A DNA stretch of 64,000 nucleotides from Skeletonema tropicum (GCA_037178625.1 CM074140.1:372001-436000), one strand, 5' to 3'; shown: positions 12,851 to 23,596, counted from the stretch's first letter. Notes: a model not told the origin generated them from the letters alone. Translations and numbers: made by a program.

Positions 12851-13353
12851 GTTTATTTGATGCTTCTTTTGCCGGTGTTATTGTGCAAATTGTTGCTTCG
12901 TCGAATTATGGAATGAACGAGTGCATAAGTAAAAGAAGTGAGGGTAGGTCGAGACTCGAGTTGGTGAGAGCATGCAGTGTTTTGCTCCTTTATGCCCGCA
13001 ATTTGTATCACGGTACGACATTATGCCTGCTGTAAGCGGCATTTAAAGCATCAATGTGTGTGAAAGACCGGTATTCAATTCTCTGGGTCACCTGCTCAAC
13101 TTGACAAATAATCCGCTGCTTGGATGCAACATCTCGTTTTGAATCTGTCGAATTGGAGTCATATTTTGGGCGGTCACTGAACGCCGGCAACAATACCACA
13201 CACTGCAGAAACTGTGGCTAACATCCTTTTAGTCTCACAAAGTCATACAAGCTGATCGTGAATGACCCCACCTCATCTCAATCAGGATAAATACACACAT
13301 ATCTGGACTCTACATCTTCACATAAAATACAATACTTAAGTAGTTTTATCATA
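12851..13353. promoter_or_regulatory. bidirectional promoter, copy B
   Basis: Divergent spacer between the minus-strand secreted protein and the intact sulfotransferase-like gene. A diverged copy of it occurs downstream at 15580-16385. Confidence 0.6.
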
Positions 13354-15352
13354 ATGGTCCGTAACAACAGGAAGCTGATAGCCAAGGTGATGGTCTTCCT
13401 CATTGGGGTGATGACCATCGCCAATCTCTATGAGTATGAGTCTGAGATGGTAAGTGGACGCTTGCGTCAATATGTTTGCGTTGGTCGGAGGTAATCAACC
13501 GGATATCAAAGATATGACACATCTCTTTTGTGATTTTGGCTCCAGGATGTCAAGCGAAGAAGAATACACCTTACATTGACTAACGGCATCTTTTGCACTT
13601 TTCTCAATCACATTCTACAGCCTCAACTACACCACTCTATCCGCGGTAACAATTGGAAGCAACCATTGTACATCCCAACATCTTTGGATGTATCGACAAA
13701 ACGTCGCCTGAGTCTTGACCTCGGAGGAGGAGCTTGTAAATGGGAACCACCTCAGTACGATATCCCAAATGATATTGACTTCTTCAAAACGCTCATTGCT
13801 GGCTTCCCATCTTGTGACAAGCGCATGACGTTTATTCAAATGGAGGCGCTCACTGGTTGGGCAGGTAAGGTTAAGATTATTTGATGTTCTGTGCACTTCT
13901 ATTATTTTATACTCACCCGACAGATTTGTAAATCTGCTACTCGGTTGGGCAGCTGTGGACGAGTGGGATCTTTACGAACAAGGCTACTCCAATCACCCTT
14001 TCATCAAGAGCAACTATCCTCATCACGATGGAATTTGGAGTTGGGGAAGTGAAGCAGATCAAGTAGTCATGGTCGTAAGGAACATACGAAGAACCATGAT
14101 CGAGTATCATGATATATTGTGGGATATCGCTACTGCCAAGAATAGCAACGTAAGTGATGTTGAAGTGCTTTACAGGTATGCTCCGCCCATGAGTTCCTTC
14201 TATGAATGGCGAGATGCTCGTGTAATGGATGAAATATCATGGTATGGATGGTTCATAGGTACGTTCTTACTTGTACGATCGTTATCCTCCGTCTCTTTAA
14301 TCCTCAAATCAATCTCATCACCTCACCGCATCATATCTTTCTTGGCTCCTCTATTTTTAGACTATTGGATGGAAGGAGGTTTGCAACGAGACATCTACAA
14401 CCACCAGCTCACCACCCCAGAAGATTGGCCATTGGCACCTGGAGGAAGCGCTGGCGATGAAGCTACTCCACCACCAGCACCTGAGCGGGACACTTCGTGT
14501 CAAGATAATAGTGTGTGGCACCCAAGCTTGGTTCAAAGTAATACTTGTGACAACACTCTTGAGTATCCACCAGAATGGAACACTCCAACAGGCAATGAGA
14601 CTTACCTCTTTGCGTCTGCCTACGACTGCTGCCAATACACTTTCCCTAACGTAACTTGCCTCACAGTCGACATTTGTCCTACACTCTCACCAACACTGCG
14701 GCCAACGACACCGGCGCCAACAGTGTCAACAGAAAGCTATGATCCTCAGTGCACTTCTGGTAGAATAACCAATGGCTGCACACCCGTAGCTGTTGTTTCC
14801 GCAGAGAAATTGCGAGACTTTACAGATGGGCCCGCTGAGACCACAAGGATTGCCAATGTGTTAACGACGGATACAAGAATCAGTCAGTATATGATCTCAC
14901 AAGAAGCTTGGAGTTGCATCTGGACCGAGCTGATTCAGAATGGAAAAGGAATTCGGACCGTAACAAGTCGAGAAGGTTGGGTCGAAGCTGACTATAAATT
15001 CTCAGCCCCCATGCTTCAAAAGATGATCGACGAATTAGATCGTTTGATTGACAAGTATAGTTCATCTCAATGGAATACAGATGCTAATGCGATCAGGCTT
15101 GTCGAGTTGCTCGTAGAGCACCGAGGTTTGCTTCAAATAGAATATAACGATGTTTCCATCGGATTGAGAAAACTTGAAGAACGCGACTTTTTAGGACCTG
15201 AAGAAAGGTCGAGGCTGTATAATTTGGAGGGCAGACAGCTTAATGAAGGAAACGAAGCCAAAGACATTGAATATTTCATGGCATTAGAGCAACGAATGGC
15301 TGATATGAAGCGTAGTGAATGGCAAGCTTTGTACTCTGCCCAAGGGAGGTGA
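13354..15352 (+). CDS. type II membrane sulfotransferase-like protein
   Basis: Four exons: 13354-13449, 13546-13864, 13953-14258 and 14361-15352, all GT-AG and in phase, giving 570 residues. Exon 3 uses the acceptor GGGCAG at 13952, because the nearer AG at 13923 would give an immediate stop. The N-terminus (VMVFLIGVMTIANLY) is a single signal anchor, so Golgi or secretory placement is likely. TLIAGFPSCDKRMTF sits where sulfotransferases have the 5'-phosphosulfate loop. VVMVVRNIRRTMIEYHDILW resembles their 3'-phosphate VRNPR-type motif. A Pro/Thr-rich linker (TLSPTLRPTTPAPT) leads to a helical charged C-terminal region. The sulfotransferase assignment is by motif resemblance only. The 102 bp third intron has no stop in frame, so a retained form would also be readable. 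Confidence 0.6.
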
Positions 15353-15635
15353 ATTGAAAGTGATGAAATATGAAGCAGTAGCAGTAAGAATTGTACATAG
15401 ATTGTTGAATAGGTATAAGTACGATGGGATTTAATTTTGTTTACTAGCATCAATATCGTGCTCGTGTCGTGGAGTAGAGCCGCGTTCCACACAAGAGATG
15501 ACCATTTCACTCCTCTTGAGCTCTCACTCTAGAGAGTTGTAGACCGACCGTGAGCGAGCTGAACGAATAGGTATTGAGTATTGAGACTCGAGTTGGCTTG
15601 GGAGAGATGCAGTGTTTTGCTCCTTTGTGCCCTCA

Positions 15636-15973
15636 ATATCCCAACCATTTTGAGAACGGCACCGTTCTTGTGTTGGGCCCAGTACCCGTAGGGCTTGAGA
15701 ACGGCACCTCGGTGCCGTTCTTGAAATCCCGTTTGTTAGCGGTCAAAGCTAGGCAGCTCCTAACGGCATTTTTTCAAAAAATCTGTAGCCCTTGTATGCA
15801 ATAATAAGATCTATAGGCCACATTTTGAATCATGCTTTATTCTAACAAAGATTTTGAGGCCTACTGCCTTTTTTGAGAACGGCACCCGTTCTCCTCTCCA
15901 CGTAGAAACATATATACCAGAGTTCTACAGAGAACGGCACCGAGGTGCCGTTCAAAAAAAATGGTTGGGATAT
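15636..15973. mobile_element. MITE with internal GAACGGCACC hairpins
   Basis: About 338 bp bounded by inverted ends ATATCCCAACCATTTT and its complement. The related promoter at 13010 lacks it, which shows it is an insertion. Inside are at least four copies of GAGAACGGCACC. Two of them form near-perfect hairpins with GGTGCCGTTC. No coding capacity. Confidence 0.7.
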
Positions 15974-17247
15974 GTATCATGGTAGGAGTACGACATAATG
16001 CCTGCTGTAAGCGGCATATCAATGTGTGTCAAAGACCGGTATTCAATTCTCTGGGTCACGTGCTGCATGCATAAGTATGTATGCACTTCACAAAACCGCT
16101 GTTGAGTCATACTCCTACATACTTATTTTGGGCGGTCACTGAACGCCGGCGGGCAACAATACGGACTTGCTACTGAACTATTGAGATAGACTGCACTCCT
16201 CTTATTACCTAAAATGGGCAAGTTCAGATCCAGCTTGCCCAGTAAATAGCTCCCGAATACAATCCTAAACTAATCACTTATTTATGATACCACACACTGA
16301 GAGACTGAGCTGTACACAACATCCTTTTGCCTCACAAAGTCACTAAGCTGATCTTTAATGACCTCATTCTCGTAGGAATTAGGTACATTCATTTTCCGCT
16401 ACTTGATTATCAAGAAAATGGGCTATGATCAATGATCACGGCTGCGAGCTTTTTACCGTATATGTAGACCGTAGGGCCAAGGAAGGGCCTTGCTTTACGA
16501 TCTATCAGGGAGTGCAATACATATACCTTACTGTTCATTTGCGTTCAGTTTGCAAGTCGAATTTTAATATGGGGCTAATGGTGGAAAGTAAGGTATCAAT
16601 AAGACCCTAATGGCCAAGGAATGAAGATTACCACTGCAAGTAAGGTCAAAACCCGTCTAGTTACTGCGTTATTGAGGGTCGTAAGTAGGTTTTCACCATG
16701 GTCTGGTTCCATTTTTGATGGTTGATGGCAAGTGAGTACCGTATGTACATAGGAACTGGTACATATGGAAACGGTACTGGGTTTTCATCGGAAGCCACAC
16801 TCAATTGACACAACTTCAAGTTGGAGCAAATTGGAGGAGGTTGCTTAATTCAGGGCACATAAAAGAATTGGCTTAATTGTGCGACTCACGCTTAGCACTT
16901 TTGCTACCCACATAAACACAAACGGCGGTTAGATCAAAACACAGAGGAAGAACTGACGCACGTTTAAAAAAAATAACGGAGCTAAAACTCCCACGAGAAA
17001 AAAGTTAAGCGTCGCACAAAATAGGTGCTTGCAAATTCATTCCAAATGAGCAGTATAACCCCCATATCCCAGCTTAGACCCCCCCTAAGAGAGAGAGAGA
17101 GCAAATATTTAGACCCCCCTCCCCCTCAACTTAAGAATTAGTATGTGATTATTCCGAAAGTTTGACCCCCCTAGATCAGACTAGCCAATTCTTAGACCCC
17201 CGGGGTTCTAGCTCGCTTAGGGTCCCTGTAGGAGTACATATACCAAG

Positions 17248-17271
17248 TTAGGGTTAGGATTAGGGTTAGGG
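17248..17271 (+). repeat. interstitial telomere-like repeat (TTAGGG)4
   Basis: Four consecutive hexamers, three TTAGGG and one TTAGGA, within arm A. The complement lies at 33025-33048 in the other arm. Confidence 0.85.
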
Positions 17272-17557
17272 CGATTTACTCTAGTGTCCACCAACCTTCT
17301 CCCAGGTAAAGTTTGCGAACCCCAATCTACATGTACGTGGAATAGGTAAAAGCGAGTGAGAGAACCGGTTCTCGTAGACAGATGAGGACAGATGGTTAGT
17401 GCAGACCGGAGACACTTCTTTTCAGACAGCTTCCAGCTAACAAAAGCGCACCAAGAAGTTCAACCTCTGTAACCAAGCCGGCCGCGGCTAAGCAATATTG
17501 TACTTACGCTAGTGTTTTGATTACAGAAGTGCGAAAACGAGGACAACAACAGAAACA

Positions 17558-18736
17558 ATGAGATCAGGATCAATATCACCCTCCACGTCCATCCGCTCTT
17601 CCGACAGCGAGGACTCCGATGACACAAGTCGATATGCCGGCATGAGCGCAGAAGAATTGAATACTATTTGGGAGCGAAGGAATTTGGCCTACTTTCATCG
17701 CCGTCAACGTAAATTGGCGGAAGCGCGACAACAGCAGCAACAGGATTTGAGTGGGGGTGATGGCAACTCTGTGGGTAGCTGCAGATCCGATTCAAGTGAC
17801 TCTGCTCACGAGCAGCTGGGCGAGGGGGTCGCATCCTCCTCGCCGTCATCTCCACCACACCCGCAGAGGGAGAGAGGTCAGCAGCGTACCCGTCCAGGAG
17901 GCTTTGTCTGTGCAGCCGACGATCCCACGTGGCAAGCTTTTACATCCCGTAATATCATGGGTGACTACGACTCAGAAAGAGCCAGTAGAGATCCCGCCTA
18001 TCATCATGCATGGGTATCTTGTGAGCGTCTCGTCAATATGCGTAGATCATGTGCCAGTGCTGGGAATTTCATACCAACCAATCCAAGACTTGCTGCCTTA
18101 TTGGAACACAGAAGACTTGAGGCAGCACGTGAGAGGTATGAAGAGGCTCAGCAACAGTTTTCTCAGGTGGGGGCGCCACAACAAGACAGAAACGACAACA
18201 TGATTCTAGATGATAGTGCTTCTCAAGAACCCTCCCCTTTCGAATCATCATCGACGCAACACGTAGCCGAACAGGCAGCTGAATGTGAACGCTTGAATCA
18301 AGCAGACAGGTTACAAAAAGCCTCGCATGCGCAGGGGAACAGCAGTAACCTGAAAACACCTTCACTTGAAAGCAGCGCCGGAGAAAAGAACGTCCAAATG
18401 AAAACACCTTCACTTGAAAGCAGCGCCGGAGAAAAGAACGTCCAAATGAAAACACCTTCACCTGAAAGCAGCGCCGGAAAAAAGAGCGTCCAAATGCCAG
18501 TCCAAACTAATGATTACTACATAGCACTACCCTTCCCAACGCCGCGACTTCCCAAGTCTGTGTATTGTGAGAAATGCAACTGTGAATTGTTTACAGCTCC
18601 TTTTGCCAAACAATTCTTCTGTCAAACGTGTGGATGTGTTACTCGTGTCCCCGTTCCAGATGATGTTGATGCAGACTTTGATGAAAAGATGCAAGATGCT
18701 GAGGATCAAGATTATCAGAATATGTGTTATCATTAA
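17558..18736 (+). CDS. zinc-ribbon protein, arm A copy
   Basis: 392 residues. Ser/Asp/Gln-rich N-terminus; a conserved-looking segment with SAEELNTIWERRNLAYFHRR; and a 16-residue tandem repeat (SLESSAGEKNVQMKTP type) present three times here and twice in the other copy. The C-terminal zinc ribbon has YCEKCNCELF...FFCQTCGCVTRVP (two CxxC pairs). The ATG at 17558 is preferred because the upstream frame is not shared with the partner copy, which carries a one-base difference just upstream. Function unknown; a nucleic-acid or protein-binding role is only a guess from the ribbon. Confidence 0.7.
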   Translation: MRSGSISPSTSIRSSDSEDSDDTSRYAGMSAEELNTIWERRNLAYFHRRQRKLAEARQQQQQDLSGGDGNSVGSCRSDSSDSAHEQLGEGVASSSPSSPPHPQRERGQQRTRPGGFVCAADDPTWQAFTSRNIMGDYDSERASRDPAYHHAWVSCERLVNMRRSCASAGNFIPTNPRLAALLEHRRLEAARERYEEAQQQFSQVGAPQQDRNDNMILDDSASQEPSPFESSSTQHVAEQAAECERLNQADRLQKASHAQGNSSNLKTPSLESSAGEKNVQMKTPSLESSAGEKNVQMKTPSPESSAGKKSVQMPVQTNDYYIALPFPTPRLPKSVYCEKCNCELFTAPFAKQFFCQTCGCVTRVPVPDDVDADFDEKMQDAEDQDYQNMCYH

Positions 18737-19142
18737 AATGATCAATCGTTGTACAGATAGATAAGATAGATGGGTGGAGGGAGTTGGAAATAGAAATTAG
18801 AACTGAAAAAAGAAAATAAAATTACTTATATGACATTTAGGAAGCTTGTGTTCATCACCTTCTATTTGTGTGGGGCTTCTCCTACTTTATTCATCTAATT
18901 ATCTACTTCACACTTAAACACCTAATATTCTAAGAAGAGTACTCATTATTGCAGTCACTCTTCATTGCTAAAATCACTAACATTATAACACCCCCCTCTC
19001 GGGGAGCCAGGAATAGTGATAATGCGCATTTTCTGGCCCAAAGTTTCTCAAGAAAAACTTTTCATTGATTGCTCAGATTGCTTGGCGCTGTAGACACACA
19101 CTCTTCATTGCTCAAATCACTAAACCTAACAACACCTCTCTC
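18737..19142. other. intergenic between convergent genes
   Basis: 406 bp AT-rich spacer between two tail-to-tail genes, likely both 3' UTRs. It contains a near-repeat of ACTCTTCATTGCT...AAATCACTAA at 18957 and 19098. The mirror copy is 31198-31603. Confidence 0.45.
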
Positions 19143-20903
19143 TTAATGAGGGTAGTAATTTGACATTCTGTTCCAAAGTTTCTTCAAGAACATCCTCTTA
19201 ACACCTCTCTTTGTAAGAACTCCGTGTTCTGCACCTAAATCCTGCAATTCTTTCAACGCTTCCTTGGTACTAAGTGGGACATGACGGCAAGTAACTATGT
19301 GAGACGTCAAGCTATTGAAGAAAGCAGAGTCATTAAGCGACTCCAAATCAAGTGGGAAGAACAGCCCATCATGCTCTTCCCCCGGATGAGCCTTTGCGCA
19401 GTATTTGCAACAGAGACCTGAAAGAGTGTGCAAATTATCAGGCTTGATCTTACGTCGTCTCAGTGCTGAGGGGGATGGTCTACATGGAGCAAACTGATGG
19501 TATAGGACGAAGCGGAAATCGCTAATAGTTGGAAAATCGGATGGATACACAAAGGCTGCCTTTTCCCCTCGACAATTTTTGATTACCTGACGGGTCTTTT
19601 CCGAGGCAATATGAGAAAACTTTGAATTCCCTATTCGTTCATCCACCTTGGGAAACAAGAGGTCCTGTAGTTGTCGATCTTTGCGGGCGGATGGATTTTC
19701 TGCAAGGCTCATGATTGCTCGAAGTTTCTCTGAGGGCTTCCCACTTGTATTGGGACGTGCACCAAAGAAGAGACCATTGGGTTTCTCTACCATGCCAATC
19801 TCACAAGCTGCTTCTGCAAAGTAGGCCTTGATGTACTTTCGTTGGACCTTCTTGGCAGATTTGTCTTTTTCTGACACCAACTCCCTATGGATCTTTTTGA
19901 GCTCCGTGGGAACGTATTCACAAGCCTCGAAGTGAATGCGTTGATAATTCCTCACAGACTCGAAGATATGTAACGTTTTCGAAGGGTACGATACAGCCTG
20001 ATTGGCTCTTTTCCCTTTAGGAATGTGCTTACAAAAAGCACATCTTAAGCCAATCTGACCCTCTTTAAGAGGCTTGATTCCTCGTCCACGCCATTCAGAA
20101 CCCGAAGCGTTGTGCTCTATTCCAATTACAAACACTTCCAAACATGAAGATCGAATGAAGCTATATACAGGGTCCAAAAACTTTTGATCATAGGGTACCG
20201 AAAGCGCCGTAGGATGATGATCTTGATCAAGGTTGACGTCTGGCACATCTTTTTTCAACAGAGAATCAGAAGATTCAACACTTTGCACCTCCTCCTGACC
20301 AGGCTGCTCATCGCGGAAGAACTCGATCTCAGGAGAGTCGCACGCAATATTACTCTTTTTTGGATCAGTGATAGTACCATTGCATGGGAGATGAGCGCTA
20401 TCATAGCTCGTTGGTGTGCTGCATGTGGATCGTTGTACAGCAGAAAGAAACTCATTATGAGGAGAATTGGATGCAATAGGCGGAGGCTGTGCCGAGTACG
20501 AAGGATAAGTTCGCTGCATCGTGAACGGCTGCTGTATCTCCCAATGACACGGAGAAGATGCTGCAGGAGAGCATGTATCATAGGAATTGGAAGGGAGGAG
20601 AGGTTGAGTATCTGTTGAGCGGTTTGCTGACGCTGACTGATGCAGTGAGAAATGGGCTACTGTGGGTTGGGCTTCTTCTTCAGCTACACCTACACCTACA
20701 CCCCAATCAAAAGGCACAGAGGAGAAGCACATCCCATCCACTGGGATTTCATGATCGTCATACCTCGCATGCGTCGACTGGTTTCGTTTGGGTGACGAAA
20801 GTGGTGAAAAACTTGGACTCGGAGGAAACCCATAATTGGTGTAGAGACTTTCATCAATCTCTTCATCGGAAGTAAAGGATATATGCTGATGCTGCTCCGT
20901 CAT
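19143..20903 (-). CDS. two-zinc-finger protein of unknown function, arm A copy
   Basis: 586 residues, single exon, ATG start. A long low-complexity Ser/Pro N-terminal half is followed by two finger-like modules. The first is LRCAFCKHIPKGKRANQAV with a downstream HFEAC; the second is GLCCKYCAKAHPG with a downstream HIVTC. Both are C-x2-C...H-x3-4-C, similar to BED-like C2HC fingers. A conserved-looking region between them contains PNGLFFGARPNTSG and NPSARKDRQLQDLLFPKVD. Such proteins are likely DNA binding, but no function can be assigned. It differs from its partner (29449-31197) at about twenty residues, more than the adjacent non-coding DNA. Confidence 0.75.
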   Translation of the reverse strand: MTEQHQHISFTSDEEIDESLYTNYGFPPSPSFSPLSSPKRNQSTHARYDDHEIPVDGMCFSSVPFDWGVGVGVAEEEAQPTVAHFSLHQSASANRSTDTQPLLPSNSYDTCSPAASSPCHWEIQQPFTMQRTYPSYSAQPPPIASNSPHNEFLSAVQRSTCSTPTSYDSAHLPCNGTITDPKKSNIACDSPEIEFFRDEQPGQEEVQSVESSDSLLKKDVPDVNLDQDHHPTALSVPYDQKFLDPVYSFIRSSCLEVFVIGIEHNASGSEWRGRGIKPLKEGQIGLRCAFCKHIPKGKRANQAVSYPSKTLHIFESVRNYQRIHFEACEYVPTELKKIHRELVSEKDKSAKKVQRKYIKAYFAEAACEIGMVEKPNGLFFGARPNTSGKPSEKLRAIMSLAENPSARKDRQLQDLLFPKVDERIGNSKFSHIASEKTRQVIKNCRGEKAAFVYPSDFPTISDFRFVLYHQFAPCRPSPSALRRRKIKPDNLHTLSGLCCKYCAKAHPGEEHDGLFFPLDLESLNDSAFFNSLTSHIVTCRHVPLSTKEALKELQDLGAEHGVLTKRGVKRMFLKKLWNRMSNYYPH

Positions 20904-21483
20904 CTTCTACTTAGTTTCATGAGAGAGTAATGTTGTTGTATGTGACTCAACAACTTGCACTTTGTCCTATCCAATGATGAAGGATGGCGTCTGGATAGCG
21001 GAGAGTGTTCCTTTGTGTTTCGTGTTCTTGCTGGCAGCTCTCTTAGAGCTTTGGCCACTACGAATGATCCCGCCTTGCTACGTCTTCCAATGACTAGAGA
21101 TAATAATAATATAACAGAAATTTTAAAGTACGTCTGCATCGCATTGGAAGGCTACGACACGGAACACCCTTCCCTTCTACCTTCTACTCTTATTTACGCA
21201 CTTTCAAGGAGCCTCTGTCAACGCGCAAAAAATCCGAGCGGATTTCTACTATTCCTACATAGAAGTTCTACGGAACTCGTGTCCAACACAGAGTACTGAC
21301 AAAAGATACTATTTCCTACGAATGTGTAAACTGAGGAATGCAAATATTGTTCTTTAGAATTCATTGCAGAATCGACAAGATTGAAGAATCATTTCATAAC
21401 GTCTTTCACGGTATTCCAATATCGATTCCTCCAGGCCTAACGCGTCTTCTAATAACGAGGCTTTATGTAAGTAGGCCGTTCCT
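20904..21483. promoter_or_regulatory. upstream region of two-zinc-finger gene
   Basis: 580 bp before the foldback element, presumably holding the promoter of the minus-strand gene. In the other arm the matching region (28849-29448) contains a local rearrangement near 29188-29275. Confidence 0.4.
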
Positions 21484-22187
21484 TACGGTGGACGTGGACG
21501 TGGACGCAGAATGAGTGTGTAACAATGGTGACTCTGTGTCTATTTTTGTGTCTCTTTCCAATAACTGTGCTGTATCAATCTTTTGTTGGGGGATAGAGTT
21601 GTGCAGAAGAACAAAGAGGGCCAATTCTACATAGGAACCCCTCGAAACGGGCATCCCCCCTTTGAAAATCCCGGTTTATTTTCTGTGGCGGACGCAGATG
21701 AAAAAATTCGGCGGATAAGCCGAAGAATGTAGGTAGAGCGAAAGGCAAAGACGTGAAGTCTCGAATGATGATAACAACGATGAGGTCGAAAGACGAAGAG
21801 TAAGAACGTGACAGGGAGCACCACATAAGCGACATGAAGATGAACATGATCGGGCGAAGAAAAGAGTGAGCTAGTAGTGGCTTAGTCTATGATGAGGCAC
21901 GATCGAATCATGGCCGTGAAACGATGATGGTCAGCTTATGGCTGATCAACCAGTCACGATCGGCTAAGGAATGACCGATGACCACTGGATGAGTCCCGAG
22001 TGCCATGGAGACTCAATAAGGATGAGTCGATCGGACAGAATCCTTATGAGATGAAAAAATTCTGCGTCCAAAAGGATCCAAAATAAAAATAAACCGGGAT
22101 TTTTAAAGGGGGGATGCCCGTTTCGAGGAGTTCCTATGTAGAATTGGCCCTCTTTGTTATTCTGGGTCCACGTCCACGTCCACCGTA
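21484..22187. mobile_element. foldback/MITE-like element with GTGGAC repeats, arm A
   Basis: 704 bp bounded by TACGGTGGACGTGGACG and its complement. A second long inverted pair lies inside (CCAATTCTACATAGGAA... and GGGATGCCCGTTTCGAGG). The centre is rich in small stems (GATGAGTC/GACTC, GTCAGC/GCTGA). No transposase is present. An identical-length copy is at 28145-28848. Confidence 0.7.
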
Positions 22188-22715
22188 TATACCTTTTACT
22201 TCTAATAGAGAAACTGTTGTCACTAGGACTAGATATGTAAATACTTAGGTTGCAATTAGAGGATATGTAAATGTTTTTCCTCTAGGATTAGACATATAGA
22301 AAGGTATGTCTTAGTTCAAGCGGTACTCAACGGATAATGCCGTCCACCTTTCTCGCACTCTCCCGCGAACTCCAAGACTCCGGGATTTCCATCGACTAGG
22401 TAACTAACATGGCGTCCAAAACTCACAATTGGCATCGCGTTTAGCATGTGATGTGATCAATTTAAACGACCGGACAAGGTGAACTCGATTCGAGCATGTC
22501 TTCTTCTATCGGAAAAAAATCAATTTATAATTTTCACTCATTATATTGGCCTCGGCCTAATAAGTTTCCTACTTCACCAAAATCGGCCAATTCTGCATAT
22601 TACATTCGTAGTTACCGTAATACAGAAATAACCGAAAGCCCCACACTCAAGCAAAGCAGCCACCCATCCATGCTGATGCCCGATGCCGGCCGGCCTACCT
22701 ATCACTATCACTAAC
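22188..22715. other. spacer between two MITEs
   Basis: 528 bp without a supported gene. A 72-codon frame at 22496-22714 is preserved in the other arm only because the arms are near-identical, and it has no recognisable features. Confidence 0.4.
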
Positions 22716-23019
22716 TATATCCCAGATAAATTTCATACCAGCAGTTTTACTGCTGGTTACCGTAGAAAACATACCAGGCTACGTAGAAATCCCTTACCTG
22801 CAGTAAAACTGCTGGTAAGGTAATATTAATTCCTATGTACCTTTGCCCCCGTTTTACACACTTAGGTTCCTCCTCTTTTTTCCCATTTCCCCCTCCGTAC
22901 GATGTACGTAGGAACACTATGTTCCTTACCTACAGTTCAACTGCAGGTAAAGGCCAGACCGCTTTGCCGCCATTTTCTTACCAGCAGTAAAACTGCAGGT
23001 TAAATTTATCTGGGATATA
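22716..23019. mobile_element. MITE with CCAGCAGTTTTACTGC hairpins, arm A
   Basis: 304 bp with inverted ends TATATCCCAGATAAATTT. It contains five or more related palindromes of the type ACCAGCAGTTTTACTGCTGG or ACCTGCAGT...ACTGCAGGT. Non-coding. Identical copy at 27309-27612. Confidence 0.75.
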
Positions 23020-23194
23020 CGAGTTGAATTATTGCGAACCCCTTTATTTTACACTCCAAAAAGAGATTTTGCGAGATATTGAAGTCTTGTTATAACTTCT
23101 TTGTATGAGCTCTAATCGCAAAAGTAACATCATAGGTACTACAGAAAGAGACTTCGATGAGGATTCTATAGATATATTATTCTTTGGGGATGGA

Positions 23195-23596
23195 AGGCGT
23201 TTGCTTCAAAGCTAGACACCAATTTGGACACAAGTAGCATATTTCATGATGTACGACTGATATCACCTGACGAGATTCGAAAATGTTTAATCCAGTCGAA
23301 GAAGTCAAATAGCACCTCTTCTTCGCCTCCATCATATCAAAACGAAGAAGTAATTGGCATGAATATGAAAGGCAATTCATCACACAGTCCTGCTACAATC
23401 AGTGAAGGAAGAGGACAGCGAGGATGCTGATGATGGTAGCGATGGCGATAACATCATCGTGGAGAAAGAGGTGGGCAAAGCACATCATGATCCCGAAGTC
23501 AGCGGAAAGAGACCACTGAGAAGCAAACGAAGGAGGGTTCCCATGGAAGGAGAGAAATACACGATCAATAAAAGCACCAAGTCGTCGGCTGGATAA
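23195..23596 (+). pseudogene. 3' fragment of the dsRBD protein gene
   Basis: Matches the last ~130 codons of the gene at 35433-39228. It begins abruptly at AGGCGTTTGC, so it lacks a promoter and all domains. A one-base insertion near 23388 shifts the frame before the acidic tail. It is a by-product of the rearrangement. Confidence 0.9.

Larger units (their letters stand above)
10277..13844. repeat. tandem duplication, copy B
   Basis: Second unit of the direct duplication, 3568 bp. It ends inside exon 2 of the intact sulfotransferase-like gene, after which the sequence is unique. Its simple-repeat tract is shorter by 24 bp than in copy A. Confidence 0.9.
15353..17557. other. gene-free region with MITE, promoter remnant and simple repeats
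   Basis: Holds a diverged copy of the upstream bidirectional promoter (15580-16385) split by a MITE, the left edge of inverted arm A at 15987, a dispersed repeat near 16540-16850, four C-rich TTAGACCCCC-type blocks (17070-17205) and a short telomere-like tract (17248-17271). No coding gene is supported. Confidence 0.6.
15987..23189. repeat. large inverted repeat arm A
   Basis: 7.2 kb present in opposite orientation at 27139-34308. Endpoints were read by hand. On the left the match starts at AGTACGACATAATG; on the right it ends at TCTTTGGGG, followed by five extra bases before arm B. The left edge is continuous with older local sequence, so this copy is probably in its native place. Confidence 0.9.

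Noticed and set aside
13865..13923. Splice acceptor CCCGACAG at 13923 for the sulfotransferase-like gene
   Set aside because: It gives a stop two codons later, whereas GGGCAG at 13952 keeps frame.
17248..17271. A true chromosome end
   Set aside because: Only four hexamers, with unique and duplicated sequence continuing on both sides.
21870..21960. Possible hammerhead ribozyme (TGATGAG ... CGTGAAAC ... GGTC) in the foldback element
   Set aside because: The leading C of the CUGAUGA core is missing and I could not pair a stem I on both sides; the match is probably chance.
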